DNA from: Chamaecyparis obtusa
Taxonomy: Eukaryota > Streptophyta > Pinopsida > Cupressales > Cupressaceae
Direction of reading: 5' to 3'
DNA: 64,000 nucleotides
Assembly: GCA_027943335.1 (NCBI GenBank)
Contig: BSBK01000527.1
Coordinates: 648,501 to 712,500, forward strand
Of this stretch, positions 49,082-61,225 are shown piece by piece. Positions within the stretch are counted from its first letter, which is position 1, and each line of letters starts with the position of its first letter. The notes beneath the pieces are model-generated. The model had not been told where the DNA came from. It worked only from the letters and a program-made list of their open reading frames with translations, and did not search any database. The translations under genes were made by a program, and so were the position numbers.

Positions 49082-50205
49082 TTATGTACAATAAATATGA
49101 TGCTTTCCATCTGATAACTTGTATGTTCCGGTCCCAAAATCTTCAACAATGAGAAATGGTCCTAACCAGTTTGCTTCCCACTTTCCTTTTTTCTCTCTTT
49201 CTGCTTGGTTCTTGGGATTTTCACGCAACACTAGGTCACTTATTTGGAATGTCCTTGGCTTGATGTGTTTATTGTAAGATCTTGACATTCTATTCTAGTA
49301 TACCTTTAAGTGATCAAAGGCTTCTTTATATTTTCCATCCAAGAGTTCTAATTCTTGTAGCCTAGCCACCCTATAGTCTTCCTCATTTATCAATCCATGC
49401 ATAGATATCCTTAAGGATGGAAGTTCTACTTCTAAAGGCAAAACTGCTTATGTTCCAAAGACTAAGGAGAAGGGTGTAGCCCCTTTTGGTGTCCTTATGC
49501 TTGTCCTATAAGCCCACAAGGTTGGGTTTATCTTGATATGCCAATCTCTACCAGAATTATCCACCGTTCTCTTCAAGATTTTCAATATGTTTTTTGTTTT
49601 TTGCTTCGGCTTGTCCATTACCTTAAGGGTAATAGATTGAAGATGAATGATGTATCATGTGAAATTCAGTGCACAATTCCATTATGTCTTTGTTCTTGAA
49701 ATGCCTTGCGTTATCCGTTATAATGGCATGAGGTATGCCATATCTACAAATTATATGATTTAGGATAAACAAGGATATCTATTTGCCTATTGAAGTTGAT
49801 AAGGGTACAACTTCCACCCACTTAGTAAAGTATTCCGTGGCCGTTATGATAAATTTATGCCCATTAGAAGATGGTGGATGAATCATTCCTATTAGATCTA
49901 GACCCCATTGATAGAATGGCCAAGGTGTGGTCATTGGATGAAGTTGTTGTGCCTGTGCATGTATCAAATTTTCGTGAAATTGACACTTCTTACAAGTTTT
50001 TGCAAAGTTACAAGAATCTTTTTCCATGGTAGGCCAAAAATATCCTATCCTAAGAAGTTTCTTAGCTAAAGATAATCCATTTGAGTGTGATCCACAAATT
50101 CCTTCATGAATTTCTCGTAAGGCTAATTTTGATTCTTCTTCTTCTAAACACCTAAGGAGCATTCCGTCAAGACTTTTCCGTTACAATGTTTCAGCAATTA
50201 TAGTG
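49082..50205 (-). pseudogene. Element D integrase
   Basis: Frame 49779-50162 carries the HHCC zinc domain (EIHEGICGSHSNG ... CKKCQFH) and the start of the core with WGLDLIGMI (first Asp). The rest is frame-shifted down to 49082-49288, which gives the C-terminal GPFLIVEDFGTGTYKLSDG segment of Tat-type integrases. On the 5' side the coding sequence is cut off from the second RNase H domain by the solo LTR at 50211-50927. Confidence 0.85.
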
Positions 50206-50932
50206 TATTTTGTTAGGAATAAGGTGTCTCAACCTTGGATAATTCCTATTCTTATTATTTGTTTGTGAGTATTTTCTTGCAAATAATGTTGATGTGTCAG
50301 CATCTTGAATTGTGTGTAAGGAGATCATGGCTAAAACAGTTATGAAGGATTCCTATGACATGTAAGAGTTATGTCAGGAAGATTCAATGACAGGTGAAGA
50401 CATGTGGCAATTGATAAATTTGAGTATTGTACACTCTTCCCTAATCATGGGGTTTGGGGCATCGGCCCGAAATTTTTTTTGGGGTTCCTATTTTCTCAGA
50501 GAATGGTAAAACCCTAATACGGTTATCTTTGGGAGTAGCCCTAAAAAGTGAAGCGCATGATATAAGCTTTTTTAGGGTTGCGAAGAGAGATGATGAGAGT
50601 GTATTGTTGGAACGTTTTATGCTACCATGATTTGTCTTCAAGGGTTTAGAAATCTTCTGGAAGAACTTGCATTGCAAGTGTATTGCTGTAATAGTTTTGA
50701 TAAATACATTGTGCAGGTTTTGGAGTGCTGGGGTTTTTACCAAAAGGTTTCCCCAGGGTATATCATTGTGTCATTCTCTATTTTTTTTGTATGTATGGAA
50801 TGTGGTTTCAATATCTTTGTTAAAGTAGTTAACGAATCTAAAATTGTAAGGATTTAAAATAATTTGCACAATACTCTCCTATAGAGATTAGTGTAGGAAG
50901 CTGTTTCCGCACCTGAGTTTCCTTACATATTT
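50206..50932. repeat. Solo LTR (50211-50927) inserted in element D pol
   Basis: Opens TGTTAGGAAT at 50211 and closes TTCCTTACA at 50927 (717 bp), with near-inverted ends (TGTTAGGAA against TGTAAGGAA). A perfect TATTT duplication flanks it (50206-50210, 50928-50932). D's coding sequence resumes on both sides. No internal retroelement sequence is left. Confidence 0.88.
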
Positions 50933-50938
50933 GGTGGC

Positions 50939-51541
50939 TTATCTAATGAAAATTTTCTTTTGGTTTCTGGTTTGATTGATAGGAAGTATTTGGTCTTTCA
51001 AATAGGTGTAAATAGGTCCATACCAAGGTGAATCAGTTATGGTAAGTAGGCAAATGGTATAAGGATGGGTTGGGTCATATGCGGGTTGAATCACTTCTTC
51101 TACTAAGAACTCGTATCTATCACTCTGATCAGACATCTGCAAAAGTGATGCTAAGGTTGCCATGGCGTCTGCTGCCTTGTTCTTTTCTCTCGGCACTTGT
51201 TCAAATGTGATGATTATGAAATAATTCTTGAGATTATCCACCATGGTTTTGTAAGGTACCAATTTGTCATCTTTAGTTTGATATTCTTCATTGACTTGAT
51301 TTATGACTAATTGTGAGTCTCCATATACCTTTAATTCTGTCACTTTCCACTCTAATGCCAACTTGATTCCAATAACCAAAGCTTCATATTCTACTATATT
51401 GTTTATACATGGAAATAGCAATTTGTATGACTTAGGGATAGTGGAGCCTTGAGGCGTGATTAGGAGTATGCCTGCTCCTATCCCATGGTGAGTGTAGGAA
51501 CCATCAAAATAGAGCTGCCATGTTTTTGCCTCAACATTCAC
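50939..51541 (-). pseudogene. Element D second RNase H domain (Tat type)
   Basis: 200 residues, open: WQLYFDGSYTHHGIGAGILL (first Asp), NIVEYEALVIGIKLALE (Glu), LKVYGDSQLVINQV (second Asp), NKAADAMATLAS (fourth acidic). This archaeal/plant-like RNase H, in addition to the ordinary one, is the hallmark of the Tat lineage of plant Ty3/gypsy elements. It is the best preserved domain here and retains the four acidic residues. Confidence 0.9.
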
Positions 51542-51631
51542 AATTTTTGCATCTAGGAATTCAACTTATATAGGATGATCATCATTAAGTGGTGCCTCTT
51601 CTAATTGTTCTGCAATAAATTTTCCTTTAAT

Positions 51632-52200
51632 TTATTTTATGTCAACATATTCTATATCAAATTCACTTAGGATCATCACCCACTTTGCTAATCTTCCATT
51701 TAATGTTGTTTTGCTTAATAGATACTTCAAAGGGTCAATTTTAGCAATGAGTCTTATCTTGTGGGCTAGCATATAATGGCGTAATTTTTGGGAAGCAAAA
51801 ACTACAGCCAAGCATGCCCTTTCCATGAAGGTATAGTTTAGCTCATATTTGACAAGGTTCTACTAATGTAGTAGATTGCTTTATCTTTTCCATTCTCATC
51901 CTCTTGTGCTAGAAGTGCCCCCAATGAATTCTCTGTTGCTAAAATGTACAAAATTAAGGGCTTGCCTCTGATAGGTGGCATCAATGTTGGTGGATTTATG
52001 AGGTATTTCTTTAGTAGATTGAAAGCCTCTTCACATTTTTCATCCCACTTGAAGATTGTATCTTTATGCAAAAGTTGGTTGAAATTATGGCATTTTTCTG
52101 CCAATTGAGAGATGAATCTCCTAATGGATTGTATCCTTCCTTGTAAAGATCTCATCTGACTAATGGTTTTAGGTGCTTCCATTTCCATTATGGCCTTCAC
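51632..52200 (-). pseudogene. Element D RT C-terminus and RNase H
   Basis: Frame 51838-52200 covers the thumb/connection (SLQGRIQSIRRFISQLAEK, FKWDEKCEEAF) and the RNase H start (PLILYILATENSLGALLAQ). Frame 51632-51826 covers its end (MERACLAVVFASQKLRHYM, RLAKWVMILSEFDIEY). A frame break at about 51830 separates them. Confidence 0.85.
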
Positions 52201-52921
52201 TTTAGCTGGATCAACCTCTATCCCTTTGGCAGATACAATGTAACCTAGAAGTTTACCAGATTAAACTCCAAAAGCACACTTCTTTGGGTTAAGCCTTACT
52301 TTGAACTCCTCTAACCTTTCAAAATTTTTGCCAAAATAGGTAGATGTTCTTTTATTGAATGTGACTTAGCTAGTATGTCATCCACATAATCTTCCATGAA
52401 TTTATGCTCATATCATGGAATATTGTAGTCATGGCTCTTTGATAGGTCGCTCCAACATTTTTCAAGCCAAAAGGCATGACATTCCAACAAAATGTACCCC
52501 ATGCACATGTAAAGGTAGTTTTATCTTGGTCTTCAGGTGCTATCTTGATTTGATTATAGCCACTAAATCCATCCATTAGTGAAAACATGGAGTGTCCCGC
52601 TGTTAAGTCTACAATAGCATCAATGCTCAGAAGTGGGAAATCATCTTTAGGACATGCCAAGTTTAAGTCCCTAAAGTTCGTGCAAATTTTGATTGACTTA
52701 TCTGCTTTTGATACCAGCAATATGTTGGAGATCCATTGTGCATAATCAATGGCTCTTATAAACCCCACCTTTAATAGCTTCTCTAGTTCCACTTTGACAA
52801 GTAAGGCTATATGAGGATGCATTTTCCTTAGTTTTTGCTTGACCAGTTTAGCTCCTTCCTTTATATTGAGGTGATACATTATCAAATTTGGGTCTAACCC
52901 TGACATATCATCATAAGACAC
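52201..52921 (-). pseudogene. Element D reverse transcriptase
   Basis: Frame 52370-52921 has KVELEKLLKVGFIRAIDY, ICTNFRDLNLACPKDDFPL, motif A FSLMDGFSGYNQI and NVMPFGLKNVGATYQRAM. The catalytic YVDD box lies in a shifted frame just after, at about 52375-52390. Inactive through the frameshift. Confidence 0.9.
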
Positions 52922-52959
52922 ATGAAGTTAACTTTCTTTTCCTTAAAGAACTTAATGAA

Positions 52960-53737
52960 CTATGTTCTTTCTTCGCTGGATAGGGATGATGCTAAGTGGA
53001 TGAACTTTGGCTCTGTTTCTGTTCCAATGTTTATCTTTTCTGTTGGCTCGATTAGAATTGGAGACCTTTCTTCATAGTGATCTGGTAGAACATCCAAACT
53101 CCCTTCCATAGGTGCCTCAGTTGGGTTTTCACCTTTGGAAACATCCTTTATTTCTATGTTTTTTTCTTGATCTAATGTTGCCACAAAGTGGTTTTCAACA
53201 CTCGATTCTTTTCCTTTTCTATTTTTTTTTTCTCGGATTAAGAGTTTGGATGCTCCCTTTGATCATTTATTCTTGATAGTCCTTGGTAAAAGAAGGTTCA
53301 ACTACGTGAAGGTATTGGGACAACGTGTTGTCATTCAAGAAAGTTGGCAAGGTATCGGGTTCAATGGCATCCCATTCAATTAAATCCGACCGAATGAGAG
53401 TTAAAGGGTCAACACTTGGGTTTGTCTCGATTGGGCTTAAAGTGTATATCTCATTGTTGGAAGGTTCATACATTGTATCTTGAAGATCTCGAACATGGGC
53501 TTCCTCTAGATGCTCTAAAGAAGAAGGATCAAAATCCTCCTCACTAGACTCCACTATGGTTTTCGTTGGATAAAACTCGTGGGGATTAAAACTAGCATTT
53601 GATTCTTTCATAGTAGGTCTCCATGAAGGAACATGTGGTTCACCTACCCATTGATTTATCTCGATTTCTATGCTTGGCACATTATTTGGACCCTCTTGAC
53701 TAGAACTAGATGCTTGATTTAGAGGTGATTCCGCCAT
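52960..53737 (-). pseudogene. Element D linker between protease and RT
   Basis: Open pieces 53267-53737 (MAESPLNQASSSSQEG..., acidic and Ser/Pro-rich) and 52960-53184. Low-complexity acidic linkers of this kind sit between the protease and RT in large plant gypsy elements. No domain recognised. Confidence 0.55.
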
Positions 53738-53947
53738 TAGTCCTTTATTTTTAGTAAAAGCATAGGTATGAATGACGTCAATACCCTTGTCTTGGCATGA
53801 CTCATCTAATAAGGTCTCCCATTCCCATTCATTAGAATCCTCATCACTATGAGATTCTAATTGTAGTATTTGATCATATACTTTGGGATAGTGTTTTTGT
53901 GTATATCCTTCTTCAAGATATCCTAAACCTATTTTCTCCTTGGAATC

Positions 53948-55441
53948 TCACCATGTGGATTCTAGGGGTTCAATTAGCCCTTCATTTCTTGTACCTAAAG
54001 GTCCTTGAACTTTGTACCCCATCTTTTGCATGATTGCAAAACCTTTTCCATATTGATGAGTAGGGATGGCTATATTTTGAATGTGCTTGATGTGAGCACT
54101 TGATTCTTCATCCTTGTATAACCAATTCAGAATTTCATTATCCTCTTCACTCATGGCAGATGATGTACTTGCCCTTAAAAACTTTTCATTATATTTATGA
54201 GGTAAACTTGGAGGTTTTCCAAAGGACTTTGGTGATAAGGGTAGGTCCATCATGGATAAGGAGTATTCACCTACTCCTTGTTGTTTGATTTTGCATTGCT
54301 TATCAAAGTTTTTCATCATTTTATCCATCTTTTGGTAATGGGCTTCTTTAAGATATCTTGAAATAGCTTTGGTAGACTCTTCTTTTTCTTCTTCACTAAT
54401 ATCATTCTCATTAACCTTCTCTTTTCCTTTAGTCGATGTAGATTGGTTAATGAGTTTTGGAGTTTCTTTAACAACAATTTCTTCTTCCATCTTCTCTTTT
54501 ACTTTTAGCAAAGGGATGTCTTTAGAACTTTGACCTTGTTCCATTTGATTGGGTATAGACCCTTCAGCATTGTGTGGAACTAATGAGTCATTGATAGGTT
54601 TGACGTTATTACAATATTGAAAGGGATTGAGGTCTCCACTTACCATTATTTCTTGCCCTTGATATGGGAATTTTAGGCATTGATGGTAGGTTGAAGGAAT
54701 AGCCTGCATTTCATGGATCCATGGCCTTCCCAAAAAAATGTTATAAGTCAATTTGAGGTCCAACACTTGGCATATGGTCTCTTTTTGCATAGGACCAACT
54801 CTTATGGGCAAAACTATGACTCCTCTTGACGCTCTTTCTTCATCATCGTAGGCTTTTATGGTTATCTTTTTCTTTGGATCAATAGCCTCCTCAAAAAATC
54901 CTAAGGCTTTTACCAAGCTAAGGGTACAAATATTTAGGCCAACACCTCCATCTATAAGGACTCTTTTCACCCTATGCTTGTGGATCAACACCTCTATGTG
55001 TAAGGGAAGATTTTGGGGATGATTAAGAGACATATCATCTTGTTCGGAGAATGATAGGCAATGAGGTGCAATTAAATGCCCCACCATGTTTTGGAACTTG
55101 TCTACCTCCAAATTTAGAGGCACATCTTTTTCCAACAAGGCTTTTTCCAAGATATCCTTATGGATTGGTGATAGTTTGAGCAGCTCAAGAATAGAAATTT
55201 GAGCGGGAGTTCTTTGCAATTGGTCAACCAAGTTGTATTGTTTTGATGATGATGTGGAAGCTTGGTTTGGTATCACCACTTTAGGAGTATTATTAGGTAT
55301 AACAATTTTCAATGCTTGCCCCCTAGTGACCACATTTGTCGATGCTTCTCTTGATTTGCCTTTTATTATAACAACATTTATGCTTTGATCTTCTTCACTT
55401 ATAGTATTTATTGTGTTGTCATAAGTATGGGAAAAATTCAC
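53948..55441 (-). pseudogene. Element D protease region with C-terminal G-patch
   Basis: 497 open residues. The retropepsin motif appears as VLIDGGVGLNICTL (residues about 163-176; usual D-S/T-G is D-G-G here) with the partner NIFLGRPWIHEM about 70 residues on. The end carries a G-patch-like segment GKGFAIMQKMGY...GPLG then GLIEPLE. A charged Lys/Glu stretch lies between. The region between this frame and gag (55442-55634) is frame-shifted. Confidence 0.85.
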
Positions 55442-55634
55442 TTTATCATTACCCTTTTTATGGTTTTGATTTGCATTGGATGACTACCCCTTTTCATGAT
55501 TAAAAAAAAGGGTTCTTATGGGCCATGTGATCCCCATTGTTTTGAGGTCCTTCAATTTGGATGATGTCGTTATTAATCAAATCTTGCACTAAGTGCTTCG
55601 ATTTCATGGACTCGTTGGTTGGATGACCTCTTTT

Positions 55635-57221
55635 TCAGTGGTATTCACAATGATGAGATGCATTCCACCAATGAGGTTTAACTTCGGGTTCATAATTTGA
55701 TATGTCGGGTACTGTGATAACTTGATTAGCCAACAAGGTTCTTAGTACATTCTCCAAAGGTTCACCCAAGGGAGTGAATTTCATCTTATTATAGCTGGAG
55801 TTTGATTTTGACTTATCCCAAGTCTTATTGTTGGAAGTATTGGAATTGTTGTTGTTATAATTATTGGAATTATATGGAGCTTTACTTGCTTGATTGACAT
55901 TGTTTGAAGTATTCGCTCCGTAGGGTAGAATAAAAGGCGTAGACTTCAAGTTGTATGACTCCACAACCCCATCATTCACAAGATTTTTATTGTTACTTTT
56001 GTTCCATGATTTCGATTTATCATTGTGATTGTTGGCCCCTTGATTAAAATATTTAGGAACATAATTATTATTATTGCTGTTGTTATTGTTGTTGTTGGAT
56101 TTTTTGTCTTTAAATAATTTAATCTCACCTCTTTTGACCAAGACATCTTCAATCTTGATTCCATTTTCAATAAGTTTCTCAAATGTTGGAGGACATTGAA
56201 GTTGTAATCGATAGTTCATTTCAACGGTCAAGTTATTGGTGAAGATCTCCATCTTTTCTTTCTCTGGGATACTTCATGGGTACCTTGCGAAAATGGTCCT
56301 CCACCTTTGTAGGAATCCTAAAAAGGACTCCCCATCTTTTTGTTTGGTATCACATAACTTGAGCATAGTGATCTCATTCTCAATGTTATAAGAGTAATGG
56401 GTTATGAATTTGGAGGCTAACTCCTCAAAAGATTTTATTCTGGGAGTTAGTTTTGAAAACCAGTCCATTGCTGGCCCTCCTAAGCTTCTAGGAAAGAGTC
56501 TCATTAGATAAGTGTCATTGTGCATGAACTCTATGCTTAGGGTGCAAAATTCCCTTAAATGATCTTGGGGGTCTATTTTGCCCATGTATTTATCGTATTT
56601 GGGAAAGATAGTATTAAAGGGAAAAGATACCATTGCTAAGCTTTTGTCAAAAGAAAAAGGACACAAAGCTTCTATGGAAAAGGCCTTAGGTTTAGCTGCC
56701 TTCTTCATGCTATCTATTTGTTCTTGAAAGGCCTTAATCTGCCTAGTCATGACGTTCATAGGATCATCTTGGTGTTGATCCTTCCTAAGTTGGTCAATGT
56801 CAAAGTCGTAGAGCAACTTTACCCCTTTTTGTGCTAAGCTTAGGAAGAAGTTCTCCCTATCTCTGTCTATTAATTTTTCCATGACCTCTAGGAAATCATT
56901 ATCTTGGGCAACTTTCTCAACCCTTTTCTCAAGTGTCTCCTTAGTGTTATAGAAGGCATTATTGATATTGTGATAGGCTGAATTCATATCACCCATCTTT
57001 TCAATTCTTGGTTCAAATAGATTCATGAAATTTTCTTCTTGGTTAGGATCTTTGAACTCACTTTGACACTCCACTTCTTGCCTTGGGTTTGCAAAGATAG
57101 TGCTATCACTTGGTAATGATCCCCTATATGTTTGTGACCACGTGGAAACCAGCATCCAACAAGGGTTTGTTTTGGAGTTTATCCTTGATATGAGAGTTGT
57201 TGATTTTATTATTGAGGACAT
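55635..57221 (-). pseudogene. Element D gag, single internal stop
   Basis: The two open pieces 56274-57221 and 55635-56252 are in the same frame, separated by one TGA (56274-56276). The capsid shows DPQDHLREFCTLSIEF, RLFPRSLGGPAMDWFSKL and SFEELASKFITHYSYN. After it comes an Asn-rich tract from an AAC/AAT repeat (56030-56100) and HCEYH next to the terminal stop, where a zinc-knuckle-like K.GH motif continues beyond. N-terminal boundary taken at the first Met. Confidence 0.88.
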
Positions 57222-59078
57222 TTTAAAAATATAAGATGCTTTTCAATGGATATCTCTCACTTTTTTATGTATTTGCAAACACAACAACCACACATTCACT
57301 TGTTTCTTTTACCCATTTAAACACAAAATGTTTGATTTGTAGAATGTTATCACGGGTATTTCACAAGAAAACACTTCAAGCACCTACCTTAGCATAAAAT
57401 TTGGTTCGTAAACATGGCTCTACAAGGTGGTCTTTGCTACTTTATCAAGGTTTTAGTATAAATTCCATTCAAATAGACTTCAATCTCTCATCCTCGAAGG
57501 AGGCTTCCCACACGCACTGAAGTATGATTTTGCGCAATCTGTGAGGACTACTAGAGAAAGGTTGAAAAATTAAAATCCATTTGTCATGACCCCATTAAGG
57601 ATACATGCATTTTGTTTTAGAGTAGGTTGGATTCCCGTGGCAAAAGTGAGCGTATCCCACTTTGGGCTGTCCCTCTCACTGGCCTCGTTAAGGAAAACTT
57701 GGGAGGTGAGCCCACTATTGCTCTAGCATATATATGAAAAAAAGAAATGAACTTAGGCCGACAAGTTTGGGAGTTTGGTTCACTCAAAGAGTGAAGAGCA
57801 TATCCCTATTGTCTTTCTTTGTTCCACACACTTAAAAACACGTTTGTTCTTTCCTAATCTCTTGACAAGGAGATTCTTAGAATTGAAGTAAGAAATTCAT
57901 TCCTATCTTATTTCCAGCTTATATCCAAATGAAATGCCACAATTTAATCAAATGCAAGCTTGATTAGGAGAATATCTTTTTCTTGTAGCTAGCATAAAGC
58001 TAGGGGCATTTTTGAGAGTATTTTGTCATTTTTTACTCACCTTGGCAATAGCTCCTTCCAATGTGCTTATCCTCCAGAAATTTAGTCAACACTAACAATC
58101 AAAGTGAGGGGAAACCAAAATTGAAATTGACAACACAAAGATTTATAAACTGAATTTTGAGCACTCTAATTGCAAACTTTCAAACAAAAATTTGAATTAA
58201 GGGCTAAAGATCCAATTCAAAGAGACAAATTTATGCTTATAAGCTTCAATTACAGCAAGGTATTTTTGATATACCTGATTGTCTTCATCTTGTGTTAACT
58301 CAAGGACAGCTTTGATGTGTGCTTTGTTCTCCCTTTTGATTTTCTTAGCAAGTGCCTTCTCCTCTTGATTAAATCTGGCTTCTGGCTTCTATACTTTTGG
58401 ATGCTTGTTCATTTACTATCAAAACACAAAAATAGAGAATTAGATAAACGAATTTATCAACCTGAAAAAAAATTATGACTGAAAACTTTAAGCGACATTG
58501 TCCAGCAAATACACGATAGTAAATTTCCCGTAGGCGTAACTTTACTGTTACCAGGTGACACTTAACAGTGTACCAGGCGACACAGAAAATTAAGTAGGTG
58601 TAAGAAAATTATTTAAAGGCGTAAACAATATTTTCCAAAGCGATAATGAATTAACTCAAAGTGATAATGAATTAATGTAAAGCGTAAGCTGAAAGAGCGT
58701 AAGCGTGATTGATTAGATCAATTGCAGATCAAAGCTTTCTAAAAGGTGATAACAAATTGTCGATCTGCGACACTTCTTAGCTGGCAAGCATGACTCGATG
58801 ACGTAAAGGAAATAACACTTTGTCTCAGATGCGTGAATACTTTTCTTCTAGGTGACAGGAGAAAATTTAAGACAGAAGTAGAAGTATTAACCAGGCATGA
58901 GTAATCAACAAATAGGTGTCGATACAGTGCTCATAGGCATGATCCGAATGCTTGCAGGCGTGACTGAATGTTCTGTAGGCGATAATTAACCTGATTCCTA
59001 CAAATTAAACACAAAAAATAGCAAATAAAAGCATACAAGAATGAACCAAATGCTAAATTTGATGAAATGAGGCTTACT
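57222..59078 (-). other. Element D untranslated leader
   Basis: Between the PBS and gag; no coding signal. The part 58490-58990 is full of GGCGTAA, AGGTGACAC and AGGCGACAC words on the plus strand. Confidence 0.7.
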
Positions 59079-59096
59079 GCCCCACGGTGGGTGCCA
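59079..59096 (-). other. Element D primer binding site
   Basis: The minus strand reads TGGCACCCACCGTGGGGC three bases after the LTR end TGTACACA. It resembles the TGGCGCCCACC-type PBS I associate with Tat elements; the cognate tRNA was not determined. Confidence 0.8.
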
Positions 59097-59099
59097 TTT

Positions 59100-59978
59100 T
59101 GTGTACAACTAAATGTATCTTCATAGAATTAGGGTTAATCATCAACAATAAGTGAAATAATAACTAAATACAACCACAATTGAGCAACTATTTAACAAAA
59201 TCAATGACTAATTGAGCATCCTATGGCTCTCTAACTAAGATGTTAATGAGTGAGCTCTTAGCAAGCTCTCATTAATGATAGTCCTAGAATGAGAATGATA
59301 AAGATAAACAATGATGCTAAAGCTAACAATTATCAAGATGAATGCTAAAATTGCTCTTAAATGCTTTTCTAAACTCAAATTGCAAGAGGTTTGATGCAAT
59401 TCTCAGATAGGTGGTTGATGAATTATGAAGGATTTTAGCCTTCCATTTATAGATTTTCCAATGGTAGGGGGTGTAGTGTTTAATCATGATTGAGTTGGGG
59501 TTGAGTTTTTGGTTCCACCCTTTAAAGACAAAGCAAAGTTTGTGTCCTCAAAGCTTGGGACAAGTAGACAAGATCAATGATCAAGATTCTTTTTCACTTT
59601 GAGTGATTGAGATTCAATTTGGCTTGATCCATGTGAATGCCTTTCCTCAAATCTCATTGGTTCATTGATTTTCTCTCCTTTCAGTTTATTAAGAGTAATT
59701 AATTTTTATTAATTTTTATTAATTGATTTATTTTAGCCATGTACCCCTTGAATGGGTTGAATTTAATTTAATCCAAGACTATACAATTAATTGATTTAAT
59801 TGTATTTTGATTTGATTGCACTTGATTAAAATGCTCTCAATTTTAATTGACATTGAATTAAGACTTGATTTTAATTTTGATTGGCTAATTGTGCATTGTA
59901 ATTCAATTGATTCAATTATTTCCTTGATTTGCTTTGATTTATCATTAAATTGTCTTTGTCCATTTTTAGGTGATTATA
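59100..59978 (-). repeat. Element D 5' LTR
   Basis: 879 bp, the right copy. Its first base pair is changed relative to the other LTR (TATAATCACC instead of TGTAATCACC on the minus strand). Confidence 0.93.
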
Positions 59979-61225
59979 GATATTCCTGATGGTTTACCAC
60001 CAATAAGAAGTATAAGTCATTGTATGGATCTAATTCCTAGAGCTAGTTTACCAAATAAAGCACCATATAGATTGACACCTACTAAGAATGAGGAAATTAA
60101 CAGACAAGTGTAGGAGTTGTTGCAAAAGGGTTTGATCATAAAAAGCTTGAGTCCATGTGTTGTGCCTGTTGTGTTAGCACCTAAGAAGAATGGAGAATGG
60201 AGAATGTGTATTGATTCCAGAGCTATCAACAAGATAACAGTGAAGTATAGGTTTCCTATGCCGAGGGTGGATAACATAATGGATTGTTTGAGTGGAGAAA
60301 AGTATTTTACCAAGATTGCTTTGAAAAGTGGTTATCATCATATTAGAATCAGAGAAGGTGATGAATGGAAGACTGCTTTCAAGACAAAAGATGGTTTGTA
60401 TGAGTGGTTGGTTATGCCTTTTGGTTTGAGTAATGCACCGCATACTTTCATGAGGTTGATGAATGAAGTTCTCAAGAGATTTTTGGGTAAGTATGTGATT
60501 GTTTATTTGGATGATATTCTAATATTTAGTAAGACTAAGGAAGAACATCTTGGGCATATTTGACAAGTGTTGCAAATATTGAAAGAGGAGAAGCTACTAA
60601 TTAATTTGAAGAAGTGTTCCTTTATGCAAGAGGAGATTGTGTATTTAGGATTTGTGATTTCAGTTGATGGTTTGAAAATGGACCCTGAGAAGGTTAAAGA
60701 AATTCTAGAGTGGCCTACACCTGAGAATGTGGGTGAGGTAAGATCATTTCATGGTTTGGCTAGTTTCTACAGAAAGTTCATTAAGAATTTCAACTCTGTT
60801 TGTAATGCTACGACTAAGACTATGAGAGGAGATAAAAGGATTTTAAGTGGACACATGGCACTGATAAGAGTTTTGAGACTTTGAAAAAGGTTGTCAAGTT
60901 ACCCATGTTAGATTTTCTTGATTTCAATAAGGTATTTCAAGTTGAGTGTGATGCAAGTGGTAGTGCAATAGGAGTTTTGTTGAGTGAAGAAGGTAAACAT
61001 GTTACTTTCTTTAGTGAGAAGTTGAATGATGCAAAATGAAAGTATTTTTTGTATCATCAAGAGTTTTATGTTATTGTTCAAGCTTTGAAAAAGTGGAGAT
61101 ATTATTTGATTCCTAAGGAGTTTGTGTTATATATTGGTCATAAAGATTTGCAGTATTTGGAAAGTCAACATAAGTTGAATCAGAGACATATGAAGTGGGT
61201 TGAATGTTTATAGAGTTTCACATTT
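59979..61225 (+). pseudogene. Element B reverse transcriptase and RNase H
   Basis: Resumes after element D with SISHCMDLIPRASLPNKAPY. RT blocks: [15 protein letters not shown], motif A reads [13 protein letters not shown] (60303-60341; the usual catalytic Asp is Ala), [14 protein letters not shown] and an intact [11 protein letters not shown] box (60508-60540). The thumb MDPEKVKEILEWPTP and RNase H (VECDASGSAIG, about 60942-60974) follow. Stops at 60112, 60561, 60883, 61037 and 61211. Confidence 0.92.

Larger units (their letters stand above)
42984..59978 (-). mobile_element. Element D: 17-kb Tat-like gypsy element with antisense PMD gene
   Basis: The LTRs (left 42984-43856, right 59100-59978) differ at few positions. 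On the minus strand they run TGTAATCACC...TGTACACA. Flanks are GATTT (42979-42983) and GATAT (59979-59983), a target duplication with one change. The PBS, gag, protease with G-patch, RT, RNase H, second RNase H and integrase read on the minus strand. Between pol and the 3' LTR lies a plus-strand PMD gene. The dual RNase H places it in the Tat group (Ogre/Retand/TatI-III relatives). A solo LTR splits pol. Confidence 0.92.

Noticed and set aside
50441..50857. Frames on both strands within the solo LTR in element D
   Set aside because: They lie inside noncoding LTR sequence and resemble no known protein.
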